DNA of 64,000 bases from Brevundimonas denitrificans (GTDB lineage Bacteria; Pseudomonadota; Alphaproteobacteria; Caulobacterales; Caulobacteraceae). This document shows, in pieces, positions 9,024 to 17,936 of the stretch. The stretch spans positions 1-64,000 of the forward strand of contig NZ_BSOY01000001.1 in the NCBI RefSeq assembly GCF_030160755.1, in the 5' to 3' direction. Within the stretch, counting starts at the first letter, position 1, and the number at the start of each line of letters is the position of its first letter. The position numbers and the translations under genes were made by a program. The notes under the pieces were generated by a model. It did no database searches, had not been told where the DNA came from, and saw only the letters and a list, made by a program, of their open reading frames with translations.

Positions 9024-9959
9024 ATGCTGTCTCTCGCCGCCGCCGCCGTCCTGGTCCTGACCGCACCCGACCCATATCCGCCCGAAGTGGCCGCCTCGGT
9101 CGCCCTGACCGAAATGCATGCCGCCGCCGCCCGCGCGGACGCCGACGCCTGGGCCGCACGCCTCGCTCCCGACCTGGTCTGGGTCGGCAATGAAACCTCG
9201 GAGCGCTGGGACCGCGACGCCTTCCTGGCCTTTGCCGCTCCCGTCTTCGCGCGTGGGGAGGGCTGGACCTATTCGGCCCGTCAGTACGGCCGCTATGTCA
9301 GTCTCGCGCCCGACCCCTGCAACTGCGTGGCCTGGTTCAACGAGGTCCTGGACAGCGCCACCTACGGCACGGCGCGGGGCGAGGGCCTGATGGTGCGCCA
9401 TGGCGAGACCTGGCAGGTGCTGCGCTACGCCCTCAGCTATCCGATCCCCAATGATCTCGCGAATGGCATGACGGCCGAGATCAAGGCCTTCGAAGCCGCC
9501 ACCCCGATCATCGACGCCCCCGGCGAGGCCGCCGACACGCCGGAGGAGGAGGCCGCCGCCGCTGTGCTGGACGCCCTGCACGAAGCGGCGTCGAAGGCGG
9601 ACGGGGCGGTCTATTTCGACCTGTTCACGCCCGACGCGACCTATATCGGCACCGACGTGACCGAGCACTGGTCGATCGCCGAGTTCCGGGCCTATGCCGA
9701 GCCGTACTTCAACCAGGGCCGCGGCTGGACCTATACGCCGCGCTCGCGGTCCCTGACCCTGGCGCCGCTGGACTGCCGCTGCGTGGTCTGGTTCGACGAG
9801 GCGCTGGACAGCGCAAGCTACGGCACGAGCCGGGGCACGGGGGTGTTGGTGCGCGGCGAGGACGGCCGGTGGCGAATCGCCCTCTACGCCCTGACCTTCC
9901 CCATCCCCAACGCCCTGGCGCGGGACATGACGGCGCGAATCCGGGCCGCGGCCGAATAG
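9024..9959 (+). CDS. Secreted protein with two tandem NTF2/SnoaL-like domains
   Basis: A 311-residue protein with a short signal peptide (LSLAAAAVLVLTAPD) and two internally repeated alpha+beta domains, about residues 22-150 and 172-308. Matching pieces are ADADAWAARLAPDLVWVGNE with KADGAVYFDLFTPDATYIGT, GEGWTYSARQ with GRGWTYTPRS, NCVAWFNEVLDSATYGTARG with RCVVWFDEALDSASYGTSRG, and ALSYPIPNDLANGMTAEI with ALTFPIPNALARDMTARI. The fold resembles SnoaL_3/DUF4440 of the NTF2 superfamily. Function unknown; a periplasmic ligand-binding or enzyme role is possible. Divergent from the ArsR cluster. Confidence 0.85.
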   Translation: MLSLAAAAVLVLTAPDPYPPEVAASVALTEMHAAAARADADAWAARLAPDLVWVGNETSERWDRDAFLAFAAPVFARGEGWTYSARQYGRYVSLAPDPCNCVAWFNEVLDSATYGTARGEGLMVRHGETWQVLRYALSYPIPNDLANGMTAEIKAFEAATPIIDAPGEAADTPEEEAAAAVLDALHEAASKADGAVYFDLFTPDATYIGTDVTEHWSIAEFRAYAEPYFNQGRGWTYTPRSRSLTLAPLDCRCVVWFDEALDSASYGTSRGTGVLVRGEDGRWRIALYALTFPIPNALARDMTARIRAAAE

Positions 9960-10011
9960 CCGAAAAACGGAACGTATGGCCAACTCCGGCCCGGACCTCT
10001 AACACCCCTCC

Positions 10012-10743
10012 ATGGATTTCACCGACGACGCCTTCGTCCTCTCCGCCCGCGCCCATGGCGACACCGGCGTGGTGGTCGAACTGTTGACGGAGACGCATGG
10101 ACGGCGGGCGGCCTATGTCGCCGGCGGGGCGTCGCGGCGGATGAAGCCCTTCCTGCAGGCCGGGGCGCGGGTGACCGCAGAGTACAAGGCGCGCACCTCG
10201 GATCATCTCGGCTCGGCCCGGCTGGAGCCGGTGGGGGAGGGGCCCAGCGCCCTGTTCGACGATCCCCTGGCCCTGACGGGCCTCGCCGCCGCCGCCGCGG
10301 TGGCGCAAGGGAGCCTGCCCGAGCGCGAGCCGCATCCCGGCGCCTTCCTCGCCTTCGAGGCGCTGATGTCGGCCTTCGCCCTGCCGGACGTCTGGCCGGC
10401 CATCTTCGTGCGCTTCGAGGCGGGTCTGCTGGAGGATCTGGGCTTCGGCCTCGACCTGTCTCGCTGCGCCGTCACCGGGACGATGGACGACCTGGTCTGG
10501 GTCAGCCCCCGCACCGGCCGCGCCGTCAGCGCCGACGCCGGCGCGCCCTATGCCGACAAGTTGTTGAAACTGCCGCCCTTCATGTTGGGGGCCCAGGCCG
10601 GGCTGGGAGACGGCGACGTCGGGGCGGGCCTCGACCTGACCGCCCATTTCCTCGAACAGTTCGTTTTTCACCCGCAGAACCGGCCTATTCCGCCCGCACG
10701 GGTGTGGATGATCGACAAGCTGCGCGAGGCGGGACGGCTTTGA
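10012..10743 (+). CDS. recO: DNA repair protein RecO
   Basis: Recombination mediator that, with RecF and RecR, loads RecA on SSB-coated gaps. The N-terminal OB fold shows DDAFVLSARAHGDTGVVVEL and GGASRRMKPFLQAGARV; the rest is the helical RecO C-terminal domain ending RPIPPARVWMIDKL. Length is 243 residues, normal. Only one Cys (LSRCAVTG) is present, so the four-Cys zinc site of some RecO proteins is missing, as in many proteobacteria. The start ATG has no alternative upstream. recO often follows era directly; here about 7.3 kb separate them. Confidence 0.93.
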   Translation: MDFTDDAFVLSARAHGDTGVVVELLTETHGRRAAYVAGGASRRMKPFLQAGARVTAEYKARTSDHLGSARLEPVGEGPSALFDDPLALTGLAAAAAVAQGSLPEREPHPGAFLAFEALMSAFALPDVWPAIFVRFEAGLLEDLGFGLDLSRCAVTGTMDDLVWVSPRTGRAVSADAGAPYADKLLKLPPFMLGAQAGLGDGDVGAGLDLTAHFLEQFVFHPQNRPIPPARVWMIDKLREAGRL

Positions 10744-10793
10744 CGGCTGCGCCGGGAAAGTCATAGTGGCTGCATCGGCGCGGGGAGGCGACA

Positions 10794-11120
10794 CTGATCT
10801 ACTTTCTAGTCCTGCCTCTATGGCTTCTCGGCCTGATCGGGTGCGGGGTTCTGGCACTTATCAAGCCCCTGCGCGTACTCTCGGTCTACCTGGCGTTGGC
10901 GGGGACGCTGGGGGTCTGGATGTCCTTCGCACTGTCCACGGCCGCCATCTTCGTTCCGTCCCTGATTGGTATGGAAGAAGGCTCCCAGGCCGCCGCCGCA
11001 TTCCTCGTCGGCGGCTACCTGGGCGGCATGGCCGGCGGCGGGCTGCTAGGCACGATCCTCGGCCTTCTGTTAGCCCACAGGCTGACTGCCGGCCGAGCGA
11101 TCATTCCCGGCCGGAATTGA
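10794..11120 (+). CDS. Small integral membrane protein, probable non-ATG start
   Basis: The open frame encodes three hydrophobic segments: IYFLVLPLWLLGLIGCGVLA, VYLALAGTLGVWMSFALS and a Gly-rich one around GGYLGGMAGGGLLGTILGLL. The first needs translation from a CTG at 10794, with a strong ribosome-binding site GGGGAGG six bases upstream (10782-10788). The first ordinary start is a TTG at 10896 inside the second segment, which has no good ribosome-binding site. An in-frame TAG at 10764 bars a longer protein. No recognised family; membrane location is the only inference. Confidence 0.55.
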   Translation: MIYFLVLPLWLLGLIGCGVLALIKPLRVLSVYLALAGTLGVWMSFALSTAAIFVPSLIGMEEGSQAAAAFLVGGYLGGMAGGGLLGTILGLLLAHRLTAGRAIIPGRN

Positions 11121-11166
11121 TCGTGGCGGTCTAGACTCCAAGCCTCAGACCGCCGATTCGGACCCC

Positions 11167-13368
11167 ATGACCGTTCACACCCCGCCGCCGGAAGGCGGAC
11201 GCATTGTCGATGAGCCGATGAGCGAGGCGCTGTCGCGCCGCTATCTGGCCTATGCGCTGTCGACCATCACCAACCGCGCCCTGCCGGACGTACGCGACGG
11301 TTTCAAGCCGGTGCACCGGCGGATCATGTACGCCATGCACCAGATGCGGCTGAACCCGCAGGCGGCGGCGCGCAAATGCGCCAAGGTCGTCGGCGAGGTC
11401 ATGGGCGGCTATCACCCGCACGGCGACGCCTCGATCTATGATGCCCTGGTGCGCTTGGCGCAGGATTTCTCGCAGCGCTATCCGCTGGTCGACGGCCAGG
11501 GCAATTTCGGCAACATCGACGGCGATAACGCCGCGGCCATGCGTTACACCGAGTGCAAGCTGACCGCCGCCGCCGTCCTGCTGATGGAGGGCATCGACCA
11601 GGACTCGGTGGACTTCAAGGCCACCTATGACGATCAGGACGAAGAGCCGATCGTCCTGCCGGCCGGCTTCCCCAATCTGCTGGCCAACGGTTCGTCGGGC
11701 ATCGCCGTCGGCATGGCCACCTCGATCCCGCCGCACAATGTCGGCGAACTGATCGACGCCTGCCACCTGCTGCTCGAACGTCCTGACGCCACCACGGAAG
11801 AACTGGCCGGCATCGTCCCGGGACCGGACTTCCCGACCGGCGGCGTCGCCGTGGAAGGCCACGCCTCCATCCTCGAGGCCTATGAGACGGGGCGGGGCGG
11901 GGTGCGACTGCGGGCCCGCTGGGAGACCGAGGACCTCGGCCGCGGCGTCTGGCGCATCATCGTCACCGAGATGCCCTACCAGGTGCAGAAGTCGAAACTG
12001 ATCGCCGACCTCGCCGACCTGATCGAGCACAAGAAGGCGCCCCTGTTGGGCGACGTGCGCGACGAGTCGGCCGAGGACATCCGGCTGGTCATCGAACCCA
12101 AGAGCCGCACGGTCGAGCCCGAGGTGCTGATGGAGAGCCTGTTCAAGCTCTCCGACCTCGAAATTCGCTTCCCGATCAACATGAACGTGCTGGACGCGAC
12201 CGGCACGCCGCGCGTCATGGGGCTGAAGGCCTGTCTGCAGGCCTTCCTCGATCACCGCCGCGAGGTGCTGGTCCGTCGCGCCGGCTGGCGCATCGACCGG
12301 GTCGAGAAGCGGTTGCACCTGCTGGAAGGCCTGAGGATCGTCTTCCTCAATATCGACGAGGTCATCCGGATCGTCCGTGAGGAGGAACAGCCCAAGGCCG
12401 TCCTGATCGCGCGGTTCGGCCTCAGCGAGCTCCAGGCCGACTTCATCCTCGACACCCGTCTGCGCCAGCTGGCGCGGATCGAGGAGATGACGATCGAGAA
12501 CGAATACAAGGCGCTGTCAGACGAACTTGCAGCCTTGCAGTCGCTGTCGTCCTCGCCCGCGAAGCAGTGGAAACAGGTCGGCAAGGATCTGGAGACCGTG
12601 CGCAAGGCCCTCGTCTCGCCGCGCCGGACGACCATCGCCGAGGCCGTGGACTCGTCCGCCTTCGTCTCGGTCGAGGCCTTCATCCCGCGCGAGGCGATCA
12701 CCGTCATCCTGTCCGAACGCGGCTGGATCCGCGCCGCCAAGGGCAAGGTCGAGGACCCGTCGGAGCTGAAGTTCAAGGAGGGCGACAGCCTCGCCTTCCT
12801 CGTGCCCGGCTATACGACCGACAAGATCCTGGTGGCGGCGTCCGACGGCCGCATCTTCACCGTCGGCGCCGACAAACTGGCCTCCGGTCGGGGCCACGGC
12901 GAACCGCTGCGGCTGATGATCGACCTCGACGAAAAGGCCGACATCATCAATATCCTGACGCACCAGCCGGGCGGCAAGCTGCTGGTCGCCTCAAAGGCCG
13001 GCTACGGCTTCATCGCCCCCGAGGACGAACTGCTGGCCCAGAAGCGGGGCGGGAAACAGGTGCTGAACGGCGAGATGCTGGCCGCCATCCGTGTGAACGG
13101 CGACCACGTCGCGGCCATCGGCGACAACATCAAGGCCCTGATCTTCCCCCTCGCCGAACTGCCCGAGATGGGCCGGGGCAAGGGGGTCAAGCTGCAGTCC
13201 TACAAACAGGGCGGCCTGGCGGACGTGGCGGTGTTCGACGGCGCCCACGGCCCCGAATGGGTCGACGGCGGCGGCCGGCGCCGCAACTGGCCCGACTGGA
13301 AGGACTGGCTGGGCAAACGGGCCGGAGCCGGGCGTCAGGGGCCGCGCGGGCTGAGGAAATTCCGCTGA
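11167..13368 (+). CDS. parC: DNA topoisomerase IV subunit A
   Basis: DNA-cleaving subunit of topoisomerase IV, which unlinks daughter chromosomes; its partner ParE is at 47242. The catalytic Tyr is Y127 in [10 protein letters not shown]. The 733-residue length and the short C-terminal region ending in a basic tail fit ParC rather than GyrA. The helix-4 region reads [18 protein letters not shown], so the position of E. coli ParC Ser80 is Ala (A88) and that of Glu84 is Asp. Both sites affect quinolone binding. The ATG at 11167 gives the usual lead-in before [22 protein letters not shown]. Confidence 0.96.
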   Translation: MTVHTPPPEGGRIVDEPMSEALSRRYLAYALSTITNRALPDVRDGFKPVHRRIMYAMHQMRLNPQAAARKCAKVVGEVMGGYHPHGDASIYDALVRLAQDFSQRYPLVDGQGNFGNIDGDNAAAMRYTECKLTAAAVLLMEGIDQDSVDFKATYDDQDEEPIVLPAGFPNLLANGSSGIAVGMATSIPPHNVGELIDACHLLLERPDATTEELAGIVPGPDFPTGGVAVEGHASILEAYETGRGGVRLRARWETEDLGRGVWRIIVTEMPYQVQKSKLIADLADLIEHKKAPLLGDVRDESAEDIRLVIEPKSRTVEPEVLMESLFKLSDLEIRFPINMNVLDATGTPRVMGLKACLQAFLDHRREVLVRRAGWRIDRVEKRLHLLEGLRIVFLNIDEVIRIVREEEQPKAVLIARFGLSELQADFILDTRLRQLARIEEMTIENEYKALSDELAALQSLSSSPAKQWKQVGKDLETVRKALVSPRRTTIAEAVDSSAFVSVEAFIPREAITVILSERGWIRAAKGKVEDPSELKFKEGDSLAFLVPGYTTDKILVAASDGRIFTVGADKLASGRGHGEPLRLMIDLDEKADIINILTHQPGGKLLVASKAGYGFIAPEDELLAQKRGGKQVLNGEMLAAIRVNGDHVAAIGDNIKALIFPLAELPEMGRGKGVKLQSYKQGGLADVAVFDGAHGPEWVDGGGRRRNWPDWKDWLGKRAGAGRQGPRGLRKFR

Positions 13369-13378
13369 CGGGTCTGGC

Positions 13379-13798
13379 TCAGGACGTTCCGTTGGCCTCG
13401 GCCACCCAACTGCGGGCCAGGGCTATACAGGCGTCATGGTCCGCGTTGAGCCCGGCCACAGCCGCATCCGCTGCAGCCTGATCCGGGGTGCGGGTGATCG
13501 CGCCGAGCGCCCGACCTGTGCTGGCGGCAAAGGCCTCGGACAACTGCTGCTCGGTCAGGCCCAGCGGCTGGGCGTAGCCGGTCGCCGCCGTGATGAAGCC
13601 CCGGCCGTTCCGGTCCGAGCGGGTCTTGGCCTCGGTGTCGCCGGTGAAGGCGTGCAGGGAGGACATCGCCGCCATCACGCCGGCGCAGCGCATGGCCTGT
13701 TCGTAGCGCTCCGCCGTGGGCGGAACGGGCGCGGACGGAGGCGGCGCGTCCTGGGTCGGGGCGAGAACGAGGGCGAAAGCCAGAAGCGGTGCAAACAT
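13379..13798 (-). CDS. Secreted protein of unknown function
   Basis: A 139-residue protein with a signal peptide (FAPLLAFALVLAPTQD), a Pro-rich linker and a helical remainder with two Cys (RCAGVMAAM and DACIALARSW) that could form a disulfide. I chose the ATG at 13798 because it places the hydrophobic segment at the very N terminus; an upstream in-frame ATG at 13849 adds a polar stretch without homology. Convergent with parC, 10 bases apart. No family recognised. Confidence 0.65.
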   Translation of the reverse strand: MFAPLLAFALVLAPTQDAPPPSAPVPPTAERYEQAMRCAGVMAAMSSLHAFTGDTEAKTRSDRNGRGFITAATGYAQPLGLTEQQLSEAFAASTGRALGAITRTPDQAAADAAVAGLNADHDACIALARSWVAEANGTS

Positions 13799-13947
13799 GA
13801 TGGTCCCTTGGGTCCGCGCCAATCTATCCGCGGCGGGGAGGCGCATCAAACAGTTCCGCAGGCCCGGCGATTCCGGGATTGCGCCGATTTCACTATCCGA
13901 GCCGGAGGACGCGCGCGATACTTGCTCCCCAGGCCGGAGAAACCGAA

Positions 13948-14526
13948 ATGATCGTCACCCTGATCGTCATCGCCGTCATCGTCGCGCTGGTGTTGTTCAT
14001 CGTCGTCGGCGCCTACAACAAGCTGGTCGCCCTCGACCAGCGCGCGGACCAGTCGTTCGCCGACATCGACGTGCAGCTGAAGCAGCGCCAGGACCTGATC
14101 CCCAACCTCGTTGAGACGGTGAAGGGCTACGCCTCGCATGAACGTGGCACCCTGGACGCCGTGACCCAGGCCCGCGCCGCCGCGGCCGGCGCGACCTCGG
14201 TCAATGAGAAGGTCCAGGCCGAGAACATGCTGACCGGCGCGCTGGGCCGTCTGTTCGCGGTCGCCGAGGCCTATCCGGACCTCAAGGCCAACACCAACTA
14301 TCTGGAACTGCAGCGCGAGCTGTCGGACATCGAGAACAAGCTCGCCGCCGCGCGCCGCTTCTTCAACAATGCGGTTTCCGAGTTCAACGCCGTCCGCCGT
14401 CAATTCCCGACGGTCCTGTTCGCCGGAATGGTCGGATTCGGCGGCGACAAGCCCTTCTTCGACGTCGGCGAGGGTGATCGCGCCGCCATGACCGCCGCCC
14501 CGCCCAAGGTCAGCTTCACGGCGTAG
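13948..14526 (+). CDS. LemA family membrane protein
   Basis: LemA-type protein of 192 residues with an N-terminal membrane segment (VTLIVIAVIVALVLFIVVGA), the family signature YNKLVALDQRADQSFADIDV, LKQRQDLIPNLVETVKGYA and the C-terminal helix RRFFNNAVSEFNAVRRQFPT. LemA genes are very often beside M48 (HtpX-like) proteases, as here, and the pair is linked to membrane stress in several bacteria. The ATG at 13948 is chosen because it starts directly at the membrane segment. The M48 gene begins 12 bases after the stop. Confidence 0.92.
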   Translation: MIVTLIVIAVIVALVLFIVVGAYNKLVALDQRADQSFADIDVQLKQRQDLIPNLVETVKGYASHERGTLDAVTQARAAAAGATSVNEKVQAENMLTGALGRLFAVAEAYPDLKANTNYLELQRELSDIENKLAAARRFFNNAVSEFNAVRRQFPTVLFAGMVGFGGDKPFFDVGEGDRAAMTAAPPKVSFTA

Positions 14527-14538
14527 GGGATCGCATTG

Positions 14539-15570
14539 ATGGGCGCCGTCGGGCTCCAGACCCACATCTGGGCGAACAACACCCGCTCGATCCTGCTGCT
14601 GGCCGGCTTCCCCGTGCTGATGATCTTCATCATCTACGGGCTGCAGCTCGTGCTCATGGGCTTCGGCTTCCTGCCGGGAACAGGGCGGGGGCTGGGCGAT
14701 GACATGGCCCTGGCGGCTTCCTGGCTGGGCGCCACCATACCCTTGGCCTTCGTCGTCGCCGGCATCTGGTTCGCCATCTCCTACTTCGGCAGCCAGACCA
14801 TGATCGACATGATGACCGGAGCCCGGAAGGTTGAGAGAAAATCTGAGCCTGACCTCTACAACCTGCTGGAAAACCTCGCCATATCTCGCGGCCTTCGCAC
14901 GCCGGCCCTGCGGGTGATCGACAATGAAAGCCTGAACGCCTTCGCCACCGGACTGCACGAGGGCCAGTACAGCATCACCGTCACCCGCGGGCTCGTGAAC
15001 ACCCTGACCCGCGACGAGCTGGAGGCGGTGCTGGCCCATGAGTTGACCCACGTGATCAACAAGGACGTGCGGACGATGGTGATCGCCTCGATTTTCGCGG
15101 GGATCATCAGCGTCATCGCCGAACTGGTGTTCCGCGGCCTGATGTACTCGCGCGGCGGCGGGCGGAAGGACAACAAGAACGCCCTGCCGCTGATCCTGAT
15201 CGGCCTCGCCTTCGCCGCCATCGGCTTCGCCCTGGCGATCGTCATCCGGATGATGCTGTCGCGGACGCGCGAGTTCGTCGCCGACGCCGGGGCGGTCGAA
15301 CTGACCAAGAACCCGGACGCGATGATCTCGGCCCTGCGCAAGGTCGAGGGCCGGTCCCGCCTGAAGGGGCCGGACGAGGTGCAGCAGTTGTTCCTCGACA
15401 ATCAGCCCGACGGCGTGGGTCTGGAAGGCCTGTTCGCCACCCATCCGCCGATCCAGAAGCGGATCGAAGCCCTTGTCAGGTTCGGCGGCGGCGTTGATCC
15501 GGGCGTCTGGTCCGGTGAGGCGACCGGGCCGTTCGAGGCCTATGCGACGTCGACGCCCGTCGCCGGCTGA
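14539..15570 (+). CDS. M48 family zinc metalloprotease (HtpX-like)
   Basis: Membrane-bound zinc endopeptidase of 343 residues, probably in inner-membrane quality control. Two N-terminal membrane segments (about residues 15-40 and 60-85) precede the zinc motif HELTH (H167) in LAHELTHVINKD. Two more hydrophobic stretches follow (MVIASIFAGIISVIAELVF and LILIGLAFAAIGFALAIVI), then the third ligand region RTREFVADAGAVELT and the family ending FATHPPIQKRIEAL. The ATG at 14539 directly follows a TTG that is also possible. The last 31 bases overlap the convergent bpt gene. Confidence 0.92.
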   Translation: MGAVGLQTHIWANNTRSILLLAGFPVLMIFIIYGLQLVLMGFGFLPGTGRGLGDDMALAASWLGATIPLAFVVAGIWFAISYFGSQTMIDMMTGARKVERKSEPDLYNLLENLAISRGLRTPALRVIDNESLNAFATGLHEGQYSITVTRGLVNTLTRDELEAVLAHELTHVINKDVRTMVIASIFAGIISVIAELVFRGLMYSRGGGRKDNKNALPLILIGLAFAAIGFALAIVIRMMLSRTREFVADAGAVELTKNPDAMISALRKVEGRSRLKGPDEVQQLFLDNQPDGVGLEGLFATHPPIQKRIEALVRFGGGVDPGVWSGEATGPFEAYATSTPVAG

Positions 15571-16298
15571 GCCATCCGCTCCCAACCCAGTCTGGTCAGC
15601 TGTTCCATCGGCCGGAACCCGGCCTTGTAGTCCATCTTCTTCGAGCCCCGGACCCAGTAGCCGAGATAGACGTAGGGCAGGCCGACGGCCTGCGCCTGGC
15701 GCACATGGTCGAGGATGGCGAACCGCCCGAGGCTGCGGGCCTCCAGCGCCGGATCAAAGAAGCTGTAGACCATGGACAGGCCGTCCCCGAGCAGGTCGGT
15801 CAGGCAGACGCCGACCAGATCGCCGGGACCGCCGTCGGGAGAGGGCAGCCGGTACTCGATCAGGTGGGTCCGGACAGCCGTGTCCTCGACCATGGCGACA
15901 TAGTCGAGCCAGCCCATGCTGCTCATGCCACCGCCCGGATGGCGGCCGTGAAGGTAGCGGCGCAGCAGGTCGAACTGTTCCGTCGTGGCCTCGGCCTCGA
16001 CAAGATCCCGTGACAGGTCGGCGTTTCGTTTCAGCACCTTGCGCTGGGATCTTGAGAAACTGAACCCGGACACAGGCAGGCGCACCGAGACACAGGCGTC
16101 GCAGGATTCACAGGCCGGGCGGTAGGCGATGTTCTGGCTGCGGCGGAAGCCGGCCTGGGTCAGTTCGTCATTGACGTGAACGCCCTCGCTGAACGGCAGA
16201 TTGGCGAACACCTTCCGCTCGGTCTGGCCGGGCAGATAGGGGCAGGGGGCCACGGTCGTCATGTAGAAGCGTAGCTGGCGCTGGGGAACGAAGGTCAC
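15540..16298 (-). CDS. bpt: Aspartate/glutamate leucyltransferase (bacterial protein transferase)
   Basis: Transfers Leu from Leu-tRNA to N-terminal Asp or Glu, creating an N-degron for ClpS-ClpAP. Family features are CPYLPGQTERKVFANL near the N terminus, the Cys cluster RPACESCDACVSVR, RRSQNIAYRP, RYLHGRHPGGGM and the C-terminal YLGYWVRGSKKMDYKAGFRP. Length 252 is normal. It overlaps the M48 gene tail to tail by 31 bases. Confidence 0.95.
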   Translation of the reverse strand: MTFVPQRQLRFYMTTVAPCPYLPGQTERKVFANLPFSEGVHVNDELTQAGFRRSQNIAYRPACESCDACVSVRLPVSGFSFSRSQRKVLKRNADLSRDLVEAEATTEQFDLLRRYLHGRHPGGGMSSMGWLDYVAMVEDTAVRTHLIEYRLPSPDGGPGDLVGVCLTDLLGDGLSMVYSFFDPALEARSLGRFAILDHVRQAQAVGLPYVYLGYWVRGSKKMDYKAGFRPMEQLTRLGWERMAQPATGVDVA

Positions 16299-16390
16299 GG
16301 CCTCAGGTCCGCATCCAATTTCGCCGACAGTGGGGCGCTGGCCGTTTCATGCCCCGATTTGCACCCGCGCCGAGGGGCGGGGCAAGGCCA

Positions 16391-16418
16391 TTCGCCCCAC
16401 ACAAGCATGCGGGGCGAA
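16391..16418 (-). terminator. Hairpin just downstream of motB
   Basis: Perfect eight-base inverted repeat TTCGCCCC (16391-16398) and GGGGCGAA (16411-16418) around a 12-base loop, starting four bases after the motB stop on the minus strand. No run of T follows, so it may act as a weak terminator or an mRNA 3' stabiliser. A second GCCCC/GGGGC pair lies next to it at about 16355-16381. Confidence 0.5.
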
Positions 16419-16421
16419 CGG

Positions 16422-17324
16422 TCACAGGCTGGTGTCCGTCGGCAGGACCGGCGCCTCGCGCAACAGGACGATGGCGATGCGGCGGTTGCCGGCCAGGGTG
16501 GGATCATCGGGATACAGCGGGTCGGAGCCGGCCTTGCCTGACACCTGGTAGACCCGGTCCGCATCGACGCCGGCGCTCTGGAGGATCAGGCGCGAGGCGT
16601 TCGCGCGGGCTGAGGACAGGGCCCAGTCGGTCGGCAGGGTCGCGCGGTTCGATCCCGGCGCGGCCGAGGTGTGGCCGGTGATCGAGATGCGATTGGGCAG
16701 CTGGTTGATGACCCGGGATATGGTCCGCAGCAGCAGCTGGGCGCGGGCGTTCGGGCGGGCGGAGGTCGCGTCGAACATCGACCGGCCCTCCTGATCAACG
16801 AGCTGGATACGCAGGCCTTCCGGCGTCTGGTCGATGATCAGCTGTTTCGACAGTTCGGCCAGTTCGGGCATCGACTGCATCGCCTGACGCAGCGATTCGG
16901 CGGCCGAGGCGAATTCGGCGGCCTCACGGCGGGCGATCTCCTCGCGCAGGGCTTCCTCGCTGGCGGCGGCGAGGTTGGCGTTCTGACCGACTTCCTGGGG
17001 CGCATTCGCCGGAGCCTCGGGAGCCAGTTCGCTGATGACGGATTGCGAGCCCGAGCTCTTGGCGCCGTCATCCCCGAGGGAGGTGCCGCCCAGGATGCCG
17101 CCGGAGCCCGAGGTCGTCGGGGAAACGCTGGCGGGGGCGAAATATTCGGCGATGCCGCGCTTCTGTTCCGGATCGGTCGTGTTGATCAGCCACATCAGCA
17201 GGAAGAAGGCCATCATGGCCGTCACGAAGTCGGCATAGGCGACCTTCCAGGCGCCGCCATGGTGACCATGGCCGGAGACCTTCTTGATCTTCTTGATGAG
17301 GATCGGGCGATCGCTCAGGGACAT
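16422..17324 (-). CDS. motB: Flagellar motor stator protein MotB
   Basis: Stator subunit that couples proton flow to flagellar rotation and anchors the stator to peptidoglycan. The N terminus has the basic stretch PILIKKIKKV and one membrane helix with the essential Asp (D32) in YADFVTAMMAFFLLMWLINT. A 100-residue linker with a helical AAASEEALREEIARREA segment follows. The OmpA-like domain (about residues 165-295) shows RISITGHTSAAPG, DWALSSARANA and GNRRIAIVL. Length 300. motA is not adjacent, the usual situation in Caulobacterales. The His-rich GHGHHGG before the helix is a common MotB feature. Confidence 0.95.
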   Translation of the reverse strand: MSLSDRPILIKKIKKVSGHGHHGGAWKVAYADFVTAMMAFFLLMWLINTTDPEQKRGIAEYFAPASVSPTTSGSGGILGGTSLGDDGAKSSGSQSVISELAPEAPANAPQEVGQNANLAAASEEALREEIARREAAEFASAAESLRQAMQSMPELAELSKQLIIDQTPEGLRIQLVDQEGRSMFDATSARPNARAQLLLRTISRVINQLPNRISITGHTSAAPGSNRATLPTDWALSSARANASRLILQSAGVDADRVYQVSGKAGSDPLYPDDPTLAGNRRIAIVLLREAPVLPTDTSL

Positions 17325-17438
17325 GGAGACGCGGACCTTTGGCGGAGAACTCGCGGGCAGGGTGGGGGCGTCAAGGTTAAGACCGCGTTTCCCATGTCGC
17401 GCCTTGCCCGGACGCAGTCGGTCGCATAGTCGTCAGAC

Positions 17439-17936
17439 GTGAACAGTCCCGATCCCGCCGCCTTTGACCTTGCCGCCTATCGCCGGGCGCTGGGCGGATT
17501 CGCGACCGGGGTCTGCGTCGTGACGGCCCATACGCCCGACGGGCCGTACGGCATCACGATCAACTCCTTCACCTCCGTGTCCCTGAAGCCGCCGCTGGTG
17601 CTGTGGTGTCTGGACCGGTCATCCGACCGGCACGACGGCTTTGCGGCCGCCGACCGGTTCGCGGTGCATATGCTGCCGGTCGAGGACCGCGAAATGTCGG
17701 ACCGCTTCGCCTGGGGGATCTGCCGCCTGTCGTCGGACGAATTCGACAGCACCAGCGCGGAGCCGCCGATCCTGAAGAACGCCCTGACACGACTGGACTG
17801 CGTGGCCACGGACAGAATCGTCATGGGCGACCATCTGACCATCGTCGGGGCGGTGAAGGGTTTCGAAACCCGCCCCGGGGCCGGGCTGACCTATTTCCGT
17901 GGACGCTACGGCGTCGCCGAGGAGCCGGACACATGA
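17439..17936 (+). CDS. Flavin reductase family protein
   Basis: FMN-binding split-barrel flavin reductase of 165 residues. The conserved core is YRRALGGFATGVCVVTA, YGITINSFTSVSLKPPLVLWCLD and FAVHMLPVEDREMSDRF, ending with TYFRGRYG. These enzymes supply reduced flavin to two-component monooxygenases; no monooxygenase is nearby. The GTG start is the only start before the conserved AYRRALGGFATGV block. It overlaps the following dehydrogenase gene by four bases. Confidence 0.9.
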   Translation: MNSPDPAAFDLAAYRRALGGFATGVCVVTAHTPDGPYGITINSFTSVSLKPPLVLWCLDRSSDRHDGFAAADRFAVHMLPVEDREMSDRFAWGICRLSSDEFDSTSAEPPILKNALTRLDCVATDRIVMGDHLTIVGAVKGFETRPGAGLTYFRGRYGVAEEPDT

